From: Ceratothoa steindachneri
Taxonomy: Eukaryota; Arthropoda; Malacostraca; Isopoda; Cymothoidae
Length of the DNA stretch: 64,000 bases
Assembly (NCBI GenBank): GCA_963969495.1
Contig: OZ018324.1
Coordinates: 139,868,355-139,932,354 of the forward strand
Direction of reading: 5' to 3'
Below the pieces are notes generated by a model, which was not told the DNA's origin, ran no database searches, and saw only the letters and a list, made by a program, of their open reading frames with translations. The first letter of the stretch is position 1. Each line of letters starts with the position of its first letter. Below are positions 43,041 to 53,375 of the stretch, piece after piece. The position numbers and the translations under genes were made by a program.

Positions 43041-43189
43041 GCAATTATAATCGTACAAACTAGATTGTCTTTGCAACTAAAACAGCAACTATAATGTTGT
43101 CACTAGAACAAAATTATAAAGAAATAAACATATCATTTACAAAGGTTCTCCTTGCAACTACATTATAAGGCATGCCAGCAAACCAAGAG

Positions 43190-43520
43190 CGTTTTCAAAA
43201 AACATGATGGGACGAAGACTCCCAAGAAACCAAAATAGAAAAGAGATAGGGCACATAAAACTTTCAGGGGCACACGGCCATCAGCAGATTGTATCAAATA
43301 TATACACCAATATGCTGTAGCCCCAAGAAAATATAATGAAGCTAAAAGGGCTTCCTAAAGAAACTACATGGCAACAATTAACTCCAACACAGGTACAGTG
43401 AATGTTAGAGAAGCGAACCATAACACACCTCCCGATTCTACAGATAAATGGCAACACCATCAGTGACCAAATGTAAGTTTGCAAGACTATCAAAAACACC
43501 CTAAGTCTTATATCAGGGTG
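43190..43520 (+). pseudogene. F2 EN-RT linker
   Basis: In pieces the plus strand reads KYNEAKRAS, then after a stop RNYMATINSNTGTVNVREAN near 43330-43400, and ILQINGNTISDQ near 43435. These match the K....A...A.RASWR.Y...INS.T....VW...... and P.L..NG..I.D segments between endonuclease and RT. The order and spacing are right. Confidence 0.7.
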
Positions 43521-43959
43521 CTCAAATGAAGAAATATTTCTAGACCGAAAAGCAACAGTCATCCAAACCACACTAAACTCATACACATACTGTTCTCCGC
43601 GTTATTACCTCCCCTTCTTCTAAGAAGAGCTGGAAGAAACGCTTCCTGAAATCCCTGATACAGCTTCAGGGAAGGACAACCTAACACAAAATTGTCCAGA
43701 AAAGTCACCAATTCTGCCTACAGCTCATCGTACAACAATACAACTGGGTGTGGAAAACAGGCTCAATTTTGGAGGACTGATAATAGGTGCAAAGTGTACC
43801 TTTCCTAAAACCAGCTACAGTCTCATCTGATCCCCCAAAATACTGACCTATATCACTCACATCTTTTCTTTGTAAGTTGCTAGAGAAGCCTGTGAACAAC
43901 AAACTGAAGTGTCTTTTAGAAAAAGACAACTTGTTATCACCAACCAATACGTCTACAAA

Positions 43960-44720
43960 AAAAGAAAATCCCTTTATCCATCACACACCCTGATGTGGGA
44001 CAGTCATTCGCTGAAGGAAAGTTTCTCACTGCCGTATTCTTTGATCTATTTAAGGCATATGACGCGATATAGCCTTGTCATATTTTGAACCACATCAGAC
44101 CCTCATTGGCAATTTTTAGTAAATAGTTTCTGTGAGCCAAGATTTGTTATAGAAATAGATGGAACTCGCTCAAAACCATGCACCTCAAATGAATGATTTC
44201 CGCAAAGGTTTGTTCTTTGCACGACTTTGTTTATCATCACGGTAAATGACTTTGCCTTACAGGTTTCATCCACTATCAGATGCTGCATATACATATATGA
44301 TCTAGCAATCTTGAACTACAGTACATATCCAGATAAAGTAGCAAACCATTTACAAACAGCAAGAAATAATATTACCCATTTTGCTACACACCACGGCTTT
44401 ACCATATCAGCTGAGAAAAATGGGGCCATCAGCTTCAATAGGAAAAGAACCACCCCCCATCTGGCCCTACAGATTAATTAACATCAAATTACCTTTAAAT
44501 ACTACGTGGAAGGATTGCGTAACTGACCTTAGTAGACACTGCATAAACGTAACAAATCTACTCAAAAATACTCTCCCCTCTCTACTAGGGTGCAGACAGA
44601 AACACACCATTGTATCTACACCGTATTCTGCTTTTGTTCTAAATAATTATGGTTACAATCTATACGAAGCAGCTGCAAACACAACCCTAGCCAAATTAGA
44701 CCCAATTCACTACTAAGGCC
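43960..44720 (+). pseudogene. F2 reverse transcriptase
   Basis: SFAEGKFLTAVFFDLFKAYD (44005-44065) is the FFDLxKAYD motif with the catalytic Asp. The palm box, in the 44227-44481 frame, reads CCIYIYDLAILNYS: the usual YxDD is YIYD, so the first Asp of the pair is Tyr. It continues HLQTARNNITHFATHHGFTI and SAEKNGAISFNRKR. The 44381-44716 frame gives LNNYGYNLYEAAANTTLAKL and DPIHY, the RS..DYG..xY......LDPIHH motif, with the D of DYG lost. The region between FFDL and the palm box is frame-broken but of nearly normal length. Confidence 0.88.
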
Positions 44721-45035
44721 TACGACTTCCTAGAGGTGCCTTTAAACCAACCCTAACCTCATCACTTTGTACCGAAATAGGACCCTCACGACCTGCCTAC
44801 CAAAGAATGGAATCTGAATTAAGATACATATCTCTTGCACTTTGTCCTATCTCCAAACCTCTTCAGCTCATTAGATCTGTACCAGTCAGAGTTCAAAGGC
44901 CAAGCATCTACCTGTCTTACACCCAAAGTCAAAATTGCATGATAGATTTCCAACTTAACATCCCAAATATCCATTTAGAAAAATACCCACAATTCCCCCC
45001 TTGGACAACCAAATTACATACACTAACCTAATACT
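44720..45035 (+). pseudogene. F2 RT-RNase H connection
   Basis: Directly after LDPIHY and a stop the same region reads GLRLPRGAFKPTLTSSLCTE and then a 74-codon frame (44807-45031) with ESELRYISLALCPISKPLQ. In related elements this is the HHxGLRLxxGAFRTSPVxSLYxEAGEPxL segment and the following connection domain. The reading continues with one stop only, so this part is better preserved than the rest. Confidence 0.8.
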
Positions 45036-45650
45036 TTGCCCTACCACGGAAAAAATAAGCTTGTCAACGGTAGTAGCAATCACTTTTATAGTCACCAAAA
45101 ATCACATCAACCATCACTATCCATCTTCACGGATGGACCCAAGTCTATAAATGGAGTTGGGTGCGCAATAGTTTTTCCTCCTACCTGCGTACGAACACCC
45201 CACCTACCGCAATCCCCCTTACTTCTATCTGCGGAGCTTACAAGAATCTCGCTGGCGATTCACACAGCCAGTAAAATGTCGAAAGGACCAGTATTTTTAC
45301 ATACTTGAGCAGCGTTTTGACAATACTGCGAGCCAGAAATCCAAACCACCTCCTGGTGATAGAAATACATGCCCAACTATAACAATATGGTGGCGCTCCT
45401 TTTATGTGGGCATGACAGGAATAAGAATGCAAATAAGGCAGCTAAAGACTCCAGAGCAGCAGCTACTATAAAGATTAGTACTTAACATTTTCCAGAGTGC
45501 TAAACACAAATGGGAAAACGAATGGCAAACAGAAGATCAACCTCTGCGTCAAATAAAAGAGAAAAATTGAATACGTTCTATAGAAAATCCAGAAACTAAG
45601 TCATTTAGGCAGCCTTAATATGTGCAGCTAGGCTGGATACCCACCCCATT
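45036..45650 (+). pseudogene. F2 RNase H and start of C-terminal domain
   Basis: The 90-codon frame reads LSIFTDGPKSINGVGCAIVF and, 30 residues later, LLSAELTRISLAIHTA: the Asp of TDG and Glu of SAEL are present. After a stop the rest is frame-broken; CGHDRNKNANKAAKDS near 45410 is the GH.....N..AD..A segment with AD changed to AN. KWENEWQTEDQPLRQIKEK (about 45508) is the WxxEW motif. The copy continues in pieces resembling xVIxARLRIGHTRLTH to about 45650 and then stops. Confidence 0.88.
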
Positions 45651-45651
45651 G

Positions 45652-46565
45652 CTAAGATCAAGGATCTCTTTAGCCGTCTCTCAGGTGGTAAGCTATTTAC
45701 TAAACTAGATATGTATCAGGCATATGCCCAATTGAAACAGTATACAGTGATTAACACACATCGTGGGTTATTTAAATATCATAGATTATCTTTTGGAGTT
45801 TCACCCACACTTGGTATTTTTCAACTAGCAATGGAAGATTTATTAGGGATCTTACAGGTGTTTTTGAGTATTTGGAGGATGTGCTCATATATGGTTCATC
45901 TAAACATGAGCATGTTCAGAGACTTAGATCTGTACTAAAGATACTAGAAACTGCTGGATTAAAGCTTTGTTTGAAGTAGTGTGCTATTGGTGTTCCTACT
46001 GTCTTATCTGGGTTATCGTATGATGCTCAAGGTATTAACCCCACTTCTGACAAAGTTCAGACTATTGCAGATGCCCATATTCCTACTAATATGACTGGGC
46101 TAAAGCAATACTTAGGTTTGTTAACTTTTATGGGAGGTTCATTCCTAAGGCAGCTTCTATCCTGGAGCCTCTTAACAGCTTATTAGTAGCGGGTGTAAAT
46201 TGGTCTTGGGGAAAAGCACAAACAACTGCTTTTATTACCTCCAAGCAGCGTCTACTATATTCTGAAGTGCTAGTGCATTTTGAGCCACAGAAACCTATTG
46301 TGGTTGCAGACAGCAGTGCTGAAGAAATCGGAGCTGTTCTATGTCACCTGATGGATGGTCTAGAGTAGCATGTTCAATTTTTTTCGGGTACTCTATCAGC
46401 TACAGAGCGTAATTATTCTAAGTTGGAAAAGGAAGCTTTGCCACTGGTTTTTGCTATAAGAAAATTCCATTTCTATTTGTGGGGTCAGCACAATTTTACA
46501 TTGGTGACAGATCATAAACCACTTCTTGGTTTAATTTCTTGTTCTAAATGGGGTCCGCGTTTCAT
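45652..46565 (+). pseudogene. Ty3/gypsy reverse transcriptase-RNase H fragment
   Basis: The frame reads IAKIKDLFSRLSGGKLFTKL, DMYQAYAQLKQY and YHRLSFGVSP, clear Ty3/gypsy RT text (LSGGKxFTKLDxxxAYxQ). After a frameshift the active box reads FEYLEDVLIYG, with Glu for the first Asp of the usual (Y/F)xDD. KHEHVQRLRSVLK and LETAGLKL follow. Further on, FITSKQRLLYSEVLVHF, IVVADSSAEEIGAVLCH (RNase H start), SGTLSATERNYSKLEKEALP and FTLVTDHKPLLGL are readable with breaks. It begins without the RT N-terminus and ends at SCSKWGPR, where the F1 copy starts. Protease, integrase and LTRs are absent. Confidence 0.9.
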
Positions 46566-47180
46566 GAAATGAGTGATGTTTCTGTCTCAGTCGATTAGTT
46601 TAGGTCAGTTGATGAGGCCAGTGAGTTCTTTCCTGGCAACCTCATCGCTGTGGACATGGCTACTATTTCTAGAACTTCTGGCTGTGTAGCACGGCGATCA
46701 CTCCTTTGGTGATCATCGGAGTGTGAGACGCCCCTTAAACACAAGCGTTATGCCTCCAGGCGCCCGAACGATTTCACTGTTGGTCAATTTCGTTGGGCTT
46801 GGACTAGGTTCCAGTATAATTTGAAGCACGTCTGCCATTCTTCTTGGCACGGATACGTGTCTTCACTTAACGAGAAGAGCCCAAGCAAAATTATGCATAT
46901 TCTAGCAGGACCCCTCTCCCGTTCTTCAGAAGAATAGGAACGCAATCTTGTACAGCGCGTCCGTGGCGGAATCCTTCGCGACCGCTTTGTAAGCATTCTC
47001 TAGCCAAGATGCTGCGCAACCAACATTCAATGCGCGTCGTGATGTCACGAAAGGCCGACGACTGGACTTTACCTCCAGAGGCAGAGCACCCTTCAACGAC
47101 AAGTTTACTATGACCGAATGGTGCTTCGCTGTTGATTCGTACGCAGAGACCACCCCTGGTCCGGACTATGTCACGTACGC
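46566..47180 (+). pseudogene. F1 EN-RT linker (copy C)
   Basis: Plus-strand pieces read PNDFTVGQFRWA (46765), RFQYNLKHVCHSSWHGYVSS and LNEKSPSKIMHILAGPLSRS. They continue with ERNLVQRVRGGILRDRF and CCATNIQCAS at about 47010. They align with copy B (NDFPVVEF, ISKHAGSSSWQANVSLLNGK, and FNARRDV). At about 47150-47180 GPDYVTYAML-like text leads into RT. Confidence 0.8.
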
Positions 47181-48310
47181 CATGCTTTGACACCTGGTAA
47201 GCAAGGTGGCATAAAGTTTTTGTTAGATTTGTTCAACAGGATCTGGGTAGAGGGTATCTTCCCAGAGTCCTGGCGAATCGGTTTTGTGCTCGCTTTTCGC
47301 AAACCGAGGAGAGATCATTCTAGCCCGGCCGAATTCCGCCCAAACTCTCTAACCTCCTGCGTGTGCAAGTTAATAGAGTAATTGTTAAATGTTAGATGAG
47401 CCTTTTTCTGGATAGCGGAAGCCATCTATATTCTGCACTGTGCGGTTTCCCTAAGTTCCACTTCACGTCGGATGTTCTGCTCTGACTGGAAAATGCCGTC
47501 TGCGAGGCATTCCTTCGTATACAGCAATACGCCACGGTGTTTTTCGATCTAGAGACGGCCTATGATATCGCATGGCGATGCGGTATCATGGAGACTCTCC
47601 ACACGATGTTGGTGAGGTGACGCCTCCCAATCTTTATATCTGAATTTTTGCGAAATTGTCGATTCCGCCAAAGTGTGAGTGAAGCCCTCGCCAGCCTAAT
47701 AGACCAGGAAGAGGGTGTCTCATTGTGAAGTGTCCTCAGTGTCACAATCGTTGTCATGAGCATCATCGGCATCATCTTGGTGCTGTCAGAAGATGCTCTC
47801 GATACGCTCGGATGCTAATTTGGAGCGTCGCCTCCTAATAGGTATTGAACTGCATCTCTTTTTACGGCAAAGTGCACAAGCTTTGGTTTTCCTTAGCCAA
47901 GACTAAGGTGATAAACTTCTGCCACCATCCTCGGCTCCACTCCGACCCATATTTTTTTCTAAATGAGGTGCACCTATAAGTGGTGGACTCGCACCATTTC
48001 GTTTGTCTTGTATTTGAGCGACGTGTCACCTGGCAAGCTCATATTGGCAGCCTTAGGGTATCTTGCAATCGCGCCATGTATATTTTTCGTTGCGTGGCGT
48101 TCAGCTGATAGAGCTACTACCTTACTTTTTTATCGATCCTTTGTTCGTTCGAAGCTCGAAAACGGATGTGAGTTTTATGTATCCGCAGCCGAGCCTTTGC
48201 TCGGAAGAAGGACTCGATCCACTACAACGCCCTTCACCTTGCGATCGGTGCCTTTCGCACTTGCCCTATGGAGAGCCTACTTTCCGATGGCACTCGGTAT
48301 GTGCCGTGCA
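47180..48310 (+). pseudogene. F1 reverse transcriptase (copy C), catalytic box deleted
   Basis: The 47187-47381 frame reads FLLDLFNRIWVEGIFPESWR, GFVLAFRKPRRDHSSPAEFR and LTSCVCKLIE, the RT fingers. ATVFFDLETAYD follows near 47535, then RLPIFISEFLRNCRFRQSVS and DQEEGVSL, a stop, SVLSVT, so the segment missing in copy B is present, though PQG reads SL-stop. After LSEDALDTLGC at 47790 the sequence skips the YADD box and resumes FGASPP. Then come KTKVINF-like text, a degraded FVLYLSDVS, WRSADRATTLLF and RSFVRSKLENGCEFYVSAAE (RSKLxxGCxxY). The catalytic Asp pair is therefore absent. Confidence 0.9.
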
Positions 48311-48589
48311 CATTTCCTTTCTGGCCTGTTCGCGCGATCTCGTTCCTCCCTCAGTCACCAACAGCTCTCACTGCATTAACAGCCTATCTCGACCGTACCC
48401 TGCCGCCAAGAGACGCCAGTCATACGCTTAGCCCTTCGGCTTTATGACCAGGAAACTCCTTTAAGAGCAAGGTATAGCTCTCGGGTTGGTGGTATCCTTG
48501 GTTCTTCCCAGGACTCTATCCTAGAGGATAACAACTTTCACCATTTATCGCCACGCCTCTGCTCGTAAAGCTTGTACAGCGCCGAGAGT

Positions 48590-49050
48590 ATTGCGTTCGG
48601 CCTTATTGGAGCACACTTTGTGTCACGCTGGAACCTTACTATTGTATACGCATGGCTCCAATTCGAAAGAAGGGTTCACTTTCCACCCCGTATTCCTTGT
48701 GTTTAGGTCTCTGCTAGGGGCTACATCTATCTTCACGGCTGAGCTGTTGCATACCCCGCACGGTACGGAAAATTACGCCATGTGCCCGGCTCGGAGACCG
48801 GATTGTGATTTATAGCGACTCATAAAGCGCCCCGAGTCTCTCGTAGGATTGAAATCCCTGCATCTTCTGGTTTGCGATATCCGTGGTGCCACGGTTTTGG
48901 CGACTGGGGCGGATGTCAAGATTATCTTCTGCTGGGTCCCTCGACATTTAAGACCTATGGGGAATGAGCGCGCCAATGAGGGAGCCAAAGAGTTCGCGAG
49001 GACTGGGTGACCAGCCTTAGCGTTTTGCTCTTCCTTACTCAATTTCATGG
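48590..49050 (+). pseudogene. F1 RNase H (copy C)
   Basis: Pieces read LLYTHGSNSKEGFTFHPV (usual YTDGS, with Asp changed to His) and LLGATSIFTAELLHTP (Glu of TAEL kept). Around 48815-48960 there is IYSDS, a stop region, then GADVKIIFCWVPRHLRPMGN and ERANEGAKE, the FCWVPGH.G..GN..A.EGA segment with GH changed to RH. One catalytic Asp and the conserved Gly-His are therefore lost here but kept in copy B. Confidence 0.85.
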
Positions 49051-49109
49051 CAAGAATACGGGCAGCTCTCCGGGCTGCTTGGCAAAGAACATGGAAGACG
49101 GTCGAGGGG

Positions 49110-49440
49110 TAGCTAAACTTGCGTGCTAGTGTGACGCGAATGCACCCATGGACCTACTCTCCAATGCCGCGACGGCTTCAGTTTGTTTCCTGTCGTCTCC
49201 GAATTGGACATACTCACGGGACGCACCGCCATTTAATGGAGCGCTCACCTGTGCCTTATTGTGACGACTCCAATGTCCCCCAACACCCAAGCCGTTCAGC
49301 ACATTCTAGTTGGATGTCGCAGTCTGGGTTATCTTCGCGCACGTTACCTGTCCTGATACTGGAGTTAGCGGGGTTGCTACCGCTTGTCCCTTGTACTCGG
49401 GACGAGTTCGTGCACACTGCCCTGTAGACCTTTTGGCTTC
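49110..49440 (+). pseudogene. F1 Cys/His C-terminal domain (copy C)
   Basis: The frame 49119-49427 reads FVSCRLRIGHTHGTHRHLME and then RSPVPYCDDSNVPQHPS, the R(L)RIGHTxxTHxxLMERSPxPxC tail; the second Cys reads as Ser. It ends PLVPCTRDEFVHTAL, with the stop at 49425-49427, matching copy B (STRDECVH). In another frame a short piece resembles the HILVxC segment near 49300-49330. Confidence 0.85.
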
Positions 49441-49705
49441 TTAGATGAAGCTGGCCTCCTACACCTTATCTAACTCTTTGTTGTTGTTTTTTTTGCTTTT
49501 GTAGGTCACATCTTGCTGCGTCGGATCCTCCCCTCGACGCCCTAGCGTGCTTCCTTCTTGCTGCCCTTTTAATTTTTCCTTTTTTTTATTGTTATTGTTG
49601 TTGTTTTCTGCATATTGTTATTTTAATTTAGCCTAGTACTAGGCTGTCCTGAGTAAGGCGACTTATGCCCAAGTAGGTATTCACCAGATGGGCTCCTAAA
49701 ATAAA
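49430..49705 (+). mobile_element. F1 3'UTR and tail (copy C)
   Basis: After the ORF2 stop the sequence has GCTGCGTCGG, a T-rich tract, and the perfect 14 bp palindrome GCCTAGTACTAGGC at 49631-49644. It continues CACCAGATGGGCTCCTAAAA and ends with an A-rich tail near 49705. It aligns with the 3' regions at 15066-15360 and 20190-19905. Confidence 0.85.
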
Positions 49706-49709
49706 AAAA

Positions 49710-52592
49710 ATGAAAAAGTTCATATCACTTCTCCTGGATATTTCAGAACCACTTTCAATTAAACTTCTCTATAATACCTCTGGAAAAGATCACCTTGCCC
49801 TGGCGTCCTTACAGACCATTGTCGGATTTAACTGAAGAGAAGAAAGGGCGGCGAAAGTAATTTTGAGGAGGTTCTATTTCAATGTGTTATAGAGAAAATA
49901 TGACCTTCGTTCTTGTAGTAGGAGTGAGAAAACCAGAATAAGAATTTGTATGCTGTTGCATGAATTCCAATTTAGAGGCTCACTTTTTTCGAATTATAAT
50001 TAATGCGTTTAGAAAATTTATTTTAATAAACATACCAGGCAATGCGCTTTAATACTAAGATTAAAATTTAAAATCTAAAAATACGACCTTCTTCGTTAGC
50101 AGAATATATGTCATCCTTGATTACGACAATGCCCTTTCTCACATAGGTTGAATGACCTAAGATAGCTTGGAGGAACTCGGTTAGAAAATATTACTTTATC
50201 CCATATTTTATTGACCATATTGCTCCTGATTATCACTTGCTTAGAGGATTAGAAAGCAATTTGTATCGTCTTAGGTTGACATGAATAGAAGTTGTTGAAA
50301 AAGAGTTGGATACGTATTTTGCATTAGATGTAAGGACGTTTTAGGAAGCAATGCAAATTATTTTTATGTTAAATATTTCCATAGTCACGTTTGAAGACTT
50401 TATTATATATCTAATAATCGGACATGACTTTCTTTTCATCTATTTGATATATTGCATTTTCATTAGGGTGGTTTCCAAGGTCAGTTCAATATATTTTTAT
50501 TTAATCTCCTTTTACAATAAATAAGTCGTATTAACTCTAGCGCCACATAAGGGTAAAATAATCAGAAAATTAAATAAGTCACTTCTTTAAAGTTTGTTTG
50601 GCTAAATGAAAAATATTTCGTCAAAATTATTTTGATTTTTCCACTATATAAGACTTATTTTTTCTTCATGGGCAATTTAATAACATGATGAAAATATATT
50701 CAGAATTTTGATGAGCGCCTATAACAAATAAGTGCAATCATTCACTTTGCCTTATGTTATATGTTATGGTATTGGCATAATATGTATTGGCTCTAAGGGG
50801 GAAATTAGAAAATGTTTTTCAATACTAAAAAAGTCCTTACTGTCAAAAATAAAATAGATATACTAGCACCAAAGCCAACCAAAGATTAACATACCCCAAA
50901 ATAGAGAAGGAATTGAGGCAACTGAAATAAATCCGCTTAACAGTACAGGTAAATGTACATATAGTAAGAACTGAGTAATAGCTAAAGAACGCAGAAAATT
51001 TTACCAGAAGGATATTAGTGTAACAGCAAGATAGGTATACATTTCTGAACAAATATCCATTACAAAACCTACGAACCAATTTTGGACAGGTCAATTAACG
51101 GAATAAGTGGCAAATGGAAATAGCCCTATCCATACCTCTAATAGGCAGAAAAGTACACAAAGGTTCGCCCACTTCCAATAATACGATCTAGAGTAGGCAG
51201 ACCAGAAAGAAGCTGGATGCTTCTTATAAAGATTCTCTGAAAGAATAAATCCACCAAGAAGTTTCACCTAATTGATTTAAAAGGGTACTAAGGACTTTAA
51301 CTGGTCAAAGCTAAAAAAGGTGTTGGGTAGTTGAAGATATGCATGTTAATTCTGTCACGCAAAATCAGAAAGGGTGAGCTACTTCATCAAAGCATATGAA
51401 ATATAACTTGTGAATAACCAAGGCAGATTCTACATGATATGATATAAAAATAAATGCTCAGGAGAATTCTAATTATACCAGTTCTACAAGATCGCGCTAA
51501 CATAAAAATCTTTGTGACAATTATAAGAATGCCCATTTTTTACTCATCAGGATGTAAAGTGGAGCTGGAAGCTATCAGATAGATCGATCATAATATTTAT
51601 TCTAAAAGTCACATTGGTCTTAAAAAATAAATGCCCTCACTAAATAGCTGTAAACTATTAATGATAAGTTCAAATCCCAGTAGATCTAACTTTAGGAATT
51701 AAAACAAACAAGAATTGTTATAAAGTAGAAACTAGGGAGGTCAAGCACATCACGAAGGAATGCCGGATTCCTCAAAGGTTCTTATTTTTAATAAAAATAT
51801 AGAAGAATATATAACTAAAATAATACGATTTACATGTGAACGGATGGCTGTTATTTTAATATTAAATTTATTGCTCAGAATTTAGGGAAATGCATTAATG
51901 TCGGCAATTTAATTCACATGAATAGTTAGGCGAATTTTTTCAACCATAACATTTATTTCAATCAAGACGGCAAGTTCTATATGAAATTACACAATGTTTT
52001 AAACTTCTCAGTTTTATTTATAAGGTGGTAAGACCAAGGTAGCGACTATTTCAGGTGGCGCACGTAAATATATAAATAACTGATGACCTCATAAGCTTTG
52101 TGATAGGATCGTAATGATGACAAGTTTTCATCGATGAAAATATCTGGAGATAAGAGATCAAATGTCTTTGTTAAGAGAAAAAGTCGACTAGTTTAAGAAA
52201 GGTAATTTTATAAAGAGACAGCTTTAGATAAGAAAGAACAGCTTATTTGAGAGTGAAATATTATTTTAGTTCAGAAATTGTTTTAAGAAAGTGATTTCTT
52301 TGTAAAAAAGGGCCAATACAAAAAATACAGAAGGCCCTATGGATTCTAGATTCGATGGCAAAGATTGAATTTCAAAAAAGCAAAACTAAAAAAAATGAGT
52401 CGAGAAAGAGTGATGATGGGGTTTCTAAAAACCAACTTGGAAAATACAGACTCGTTCAAGGTAACCAACATATGCAAAAATATAATTCTATCACCATGTT
52501 CCGTATAAATTAAAAATCCACTGTCATTATCTTGTTCATTTAGGTATTTTGGGAATAAAAGAGCCTGTCCTATGTATTTCAGAAGCAAAATC

Positions 52593-52628
<36 letters not shown>

Positions 52629-53325
52629 TTTAAAAATAATCTATTGAAATCAAATGGACAGCCCTTTTAGTGAAAGCACAAAAAAGAATTAGCAGAGGAT
52701 GGTCGTACTGAAGAACCCATCGCCATACCTTCATGTTAAAGATAGAGTTCCGCATCAAAGAAAATAAGATTACTTGACAGCCAATTTCCAAAGTCTAGCA
52801 AACAAAGATTGCCCAAGCCAGAAACTGTCGAAGACGATCGAAAAAAAGGAAGTGAAATTATATTTTAAGGTTTCAGCAATGGCTACGTTCGCACACAAAG
52901 ATTCTACATGAAAAGTAGTCATAAAAAATTTACTAAATTTAATTTGAGAAATTCTATACATAAATTGGAAAGAAATTTCATAAGATGAATTTATTCCCGG
53001 TAAAGGATTGAATAAGGCGAATTAGAAATTTAGCCTGGCGTGTTTATTGATGAAAGAATACTGCGGAGAAGAACAGATGGCTTATGTAGTTTTGGAAGTC
53101 TCTATACATATTAGTACATGTTTGGTGCCAGAAGAAAAAGTGAATGCTAATATTCTTTCAAAATGTTGCTATTTTGAAAAGCTCAAAGTAAAGTTAGTTT
53201 TGTTTCAGCACGTAAACCTTTTTGAATTTCCTTTTCCTTTGTCTATTTTTATATTAAATTTTTAATATTAGTTTTAACTTTAACATCACTAGCTTAAACT
53301 TACTAATTTCTTTGGCATTTATATA
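49710..53325. other. AT-rich sequence, mostly unrecognised
   Basis: About 3.6 kb of AT-rich DNA show only scattered frames of 60-83 codons, none with a motif I recognise. A (TA)n run lies at 52596-52626. This is the largest stretch of the window without an identifiable element. Confidence 0.5.
52596..52626. repeat. (TA)n microsatellite
   Basis: This is a TA dinucleotide run of about 31 bp in otherwise unassigned AT-rich DNA. Confidence 0.95.
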
Positions 53326-53375
53326 GGATCACTGATGATGTTTCAAGTTAAGTGATGAAACGTCTGATGGATTAA
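53325..53375 (+). other. Possible hammerhead-ribozyme-like core (tentative)
   Basis: CTGATGA at 53332-53338 is followed after 18 nt by GAAAC at 53357-53361. CTGATGA...GAAA with a stem between is the conserved core of hammerhead ribozymes, which occur in the terminal repeats of Penelope-like retroelements and in retrozymes. The 18 nt between them do not form an obvious clean stem II; instead TGTTTC can pair with the GAAACG that overlaps the core. No Penelope-type RT was recognised nearby. This is therefore only a candidate, possibly a decayed one. Confidence 0.2.

Larger units (their letters stand above)
40450..45650 (+). mobile_element. F2 non-LTR retrotransposon, whole coding span but heavily degraded
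   Basis: On the plus strand the element can be followed from a 5' region (GTGGTGACCTTAACCACTCT at 40541, TTGTTGGGGTGAGTG at 40693) through gag zinc knuckles (41225-41420), endonuclease (about 42440-43030), basic linker (43190-43500), RT (about 43980-44720), RNase H (45100-45450) and the WxxEW tail (about 45510). This is the I/Jockey-like layout with RNase H. It is a different family from F1, and a second copy begins at 61660. Stops and frameshifts occur every 30-100 codons. The 3' end is missing: at about 45650 it abuts a gypsy fragment. Confidence 0.88.
46566..49705 (+). mobile_element. F1 non-LTR retrotransposon, 5'-truncated (copy C)
   Basis: The copy starts inside the EN-RT linker (about 46566, PVSSFLATSS) and continues through linker, RT, RNase H, Cys/His tail and 3'UTR to an A-rich end near 49705. 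It lacks gag and endonuclease. 5' truncation is the usual outcome of LINE insertion. Its RT lesions differ from those of copy B. It abuts the gypsy fragment on the left with no spacer. Details are in the following entries. Confidence 0.92.
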
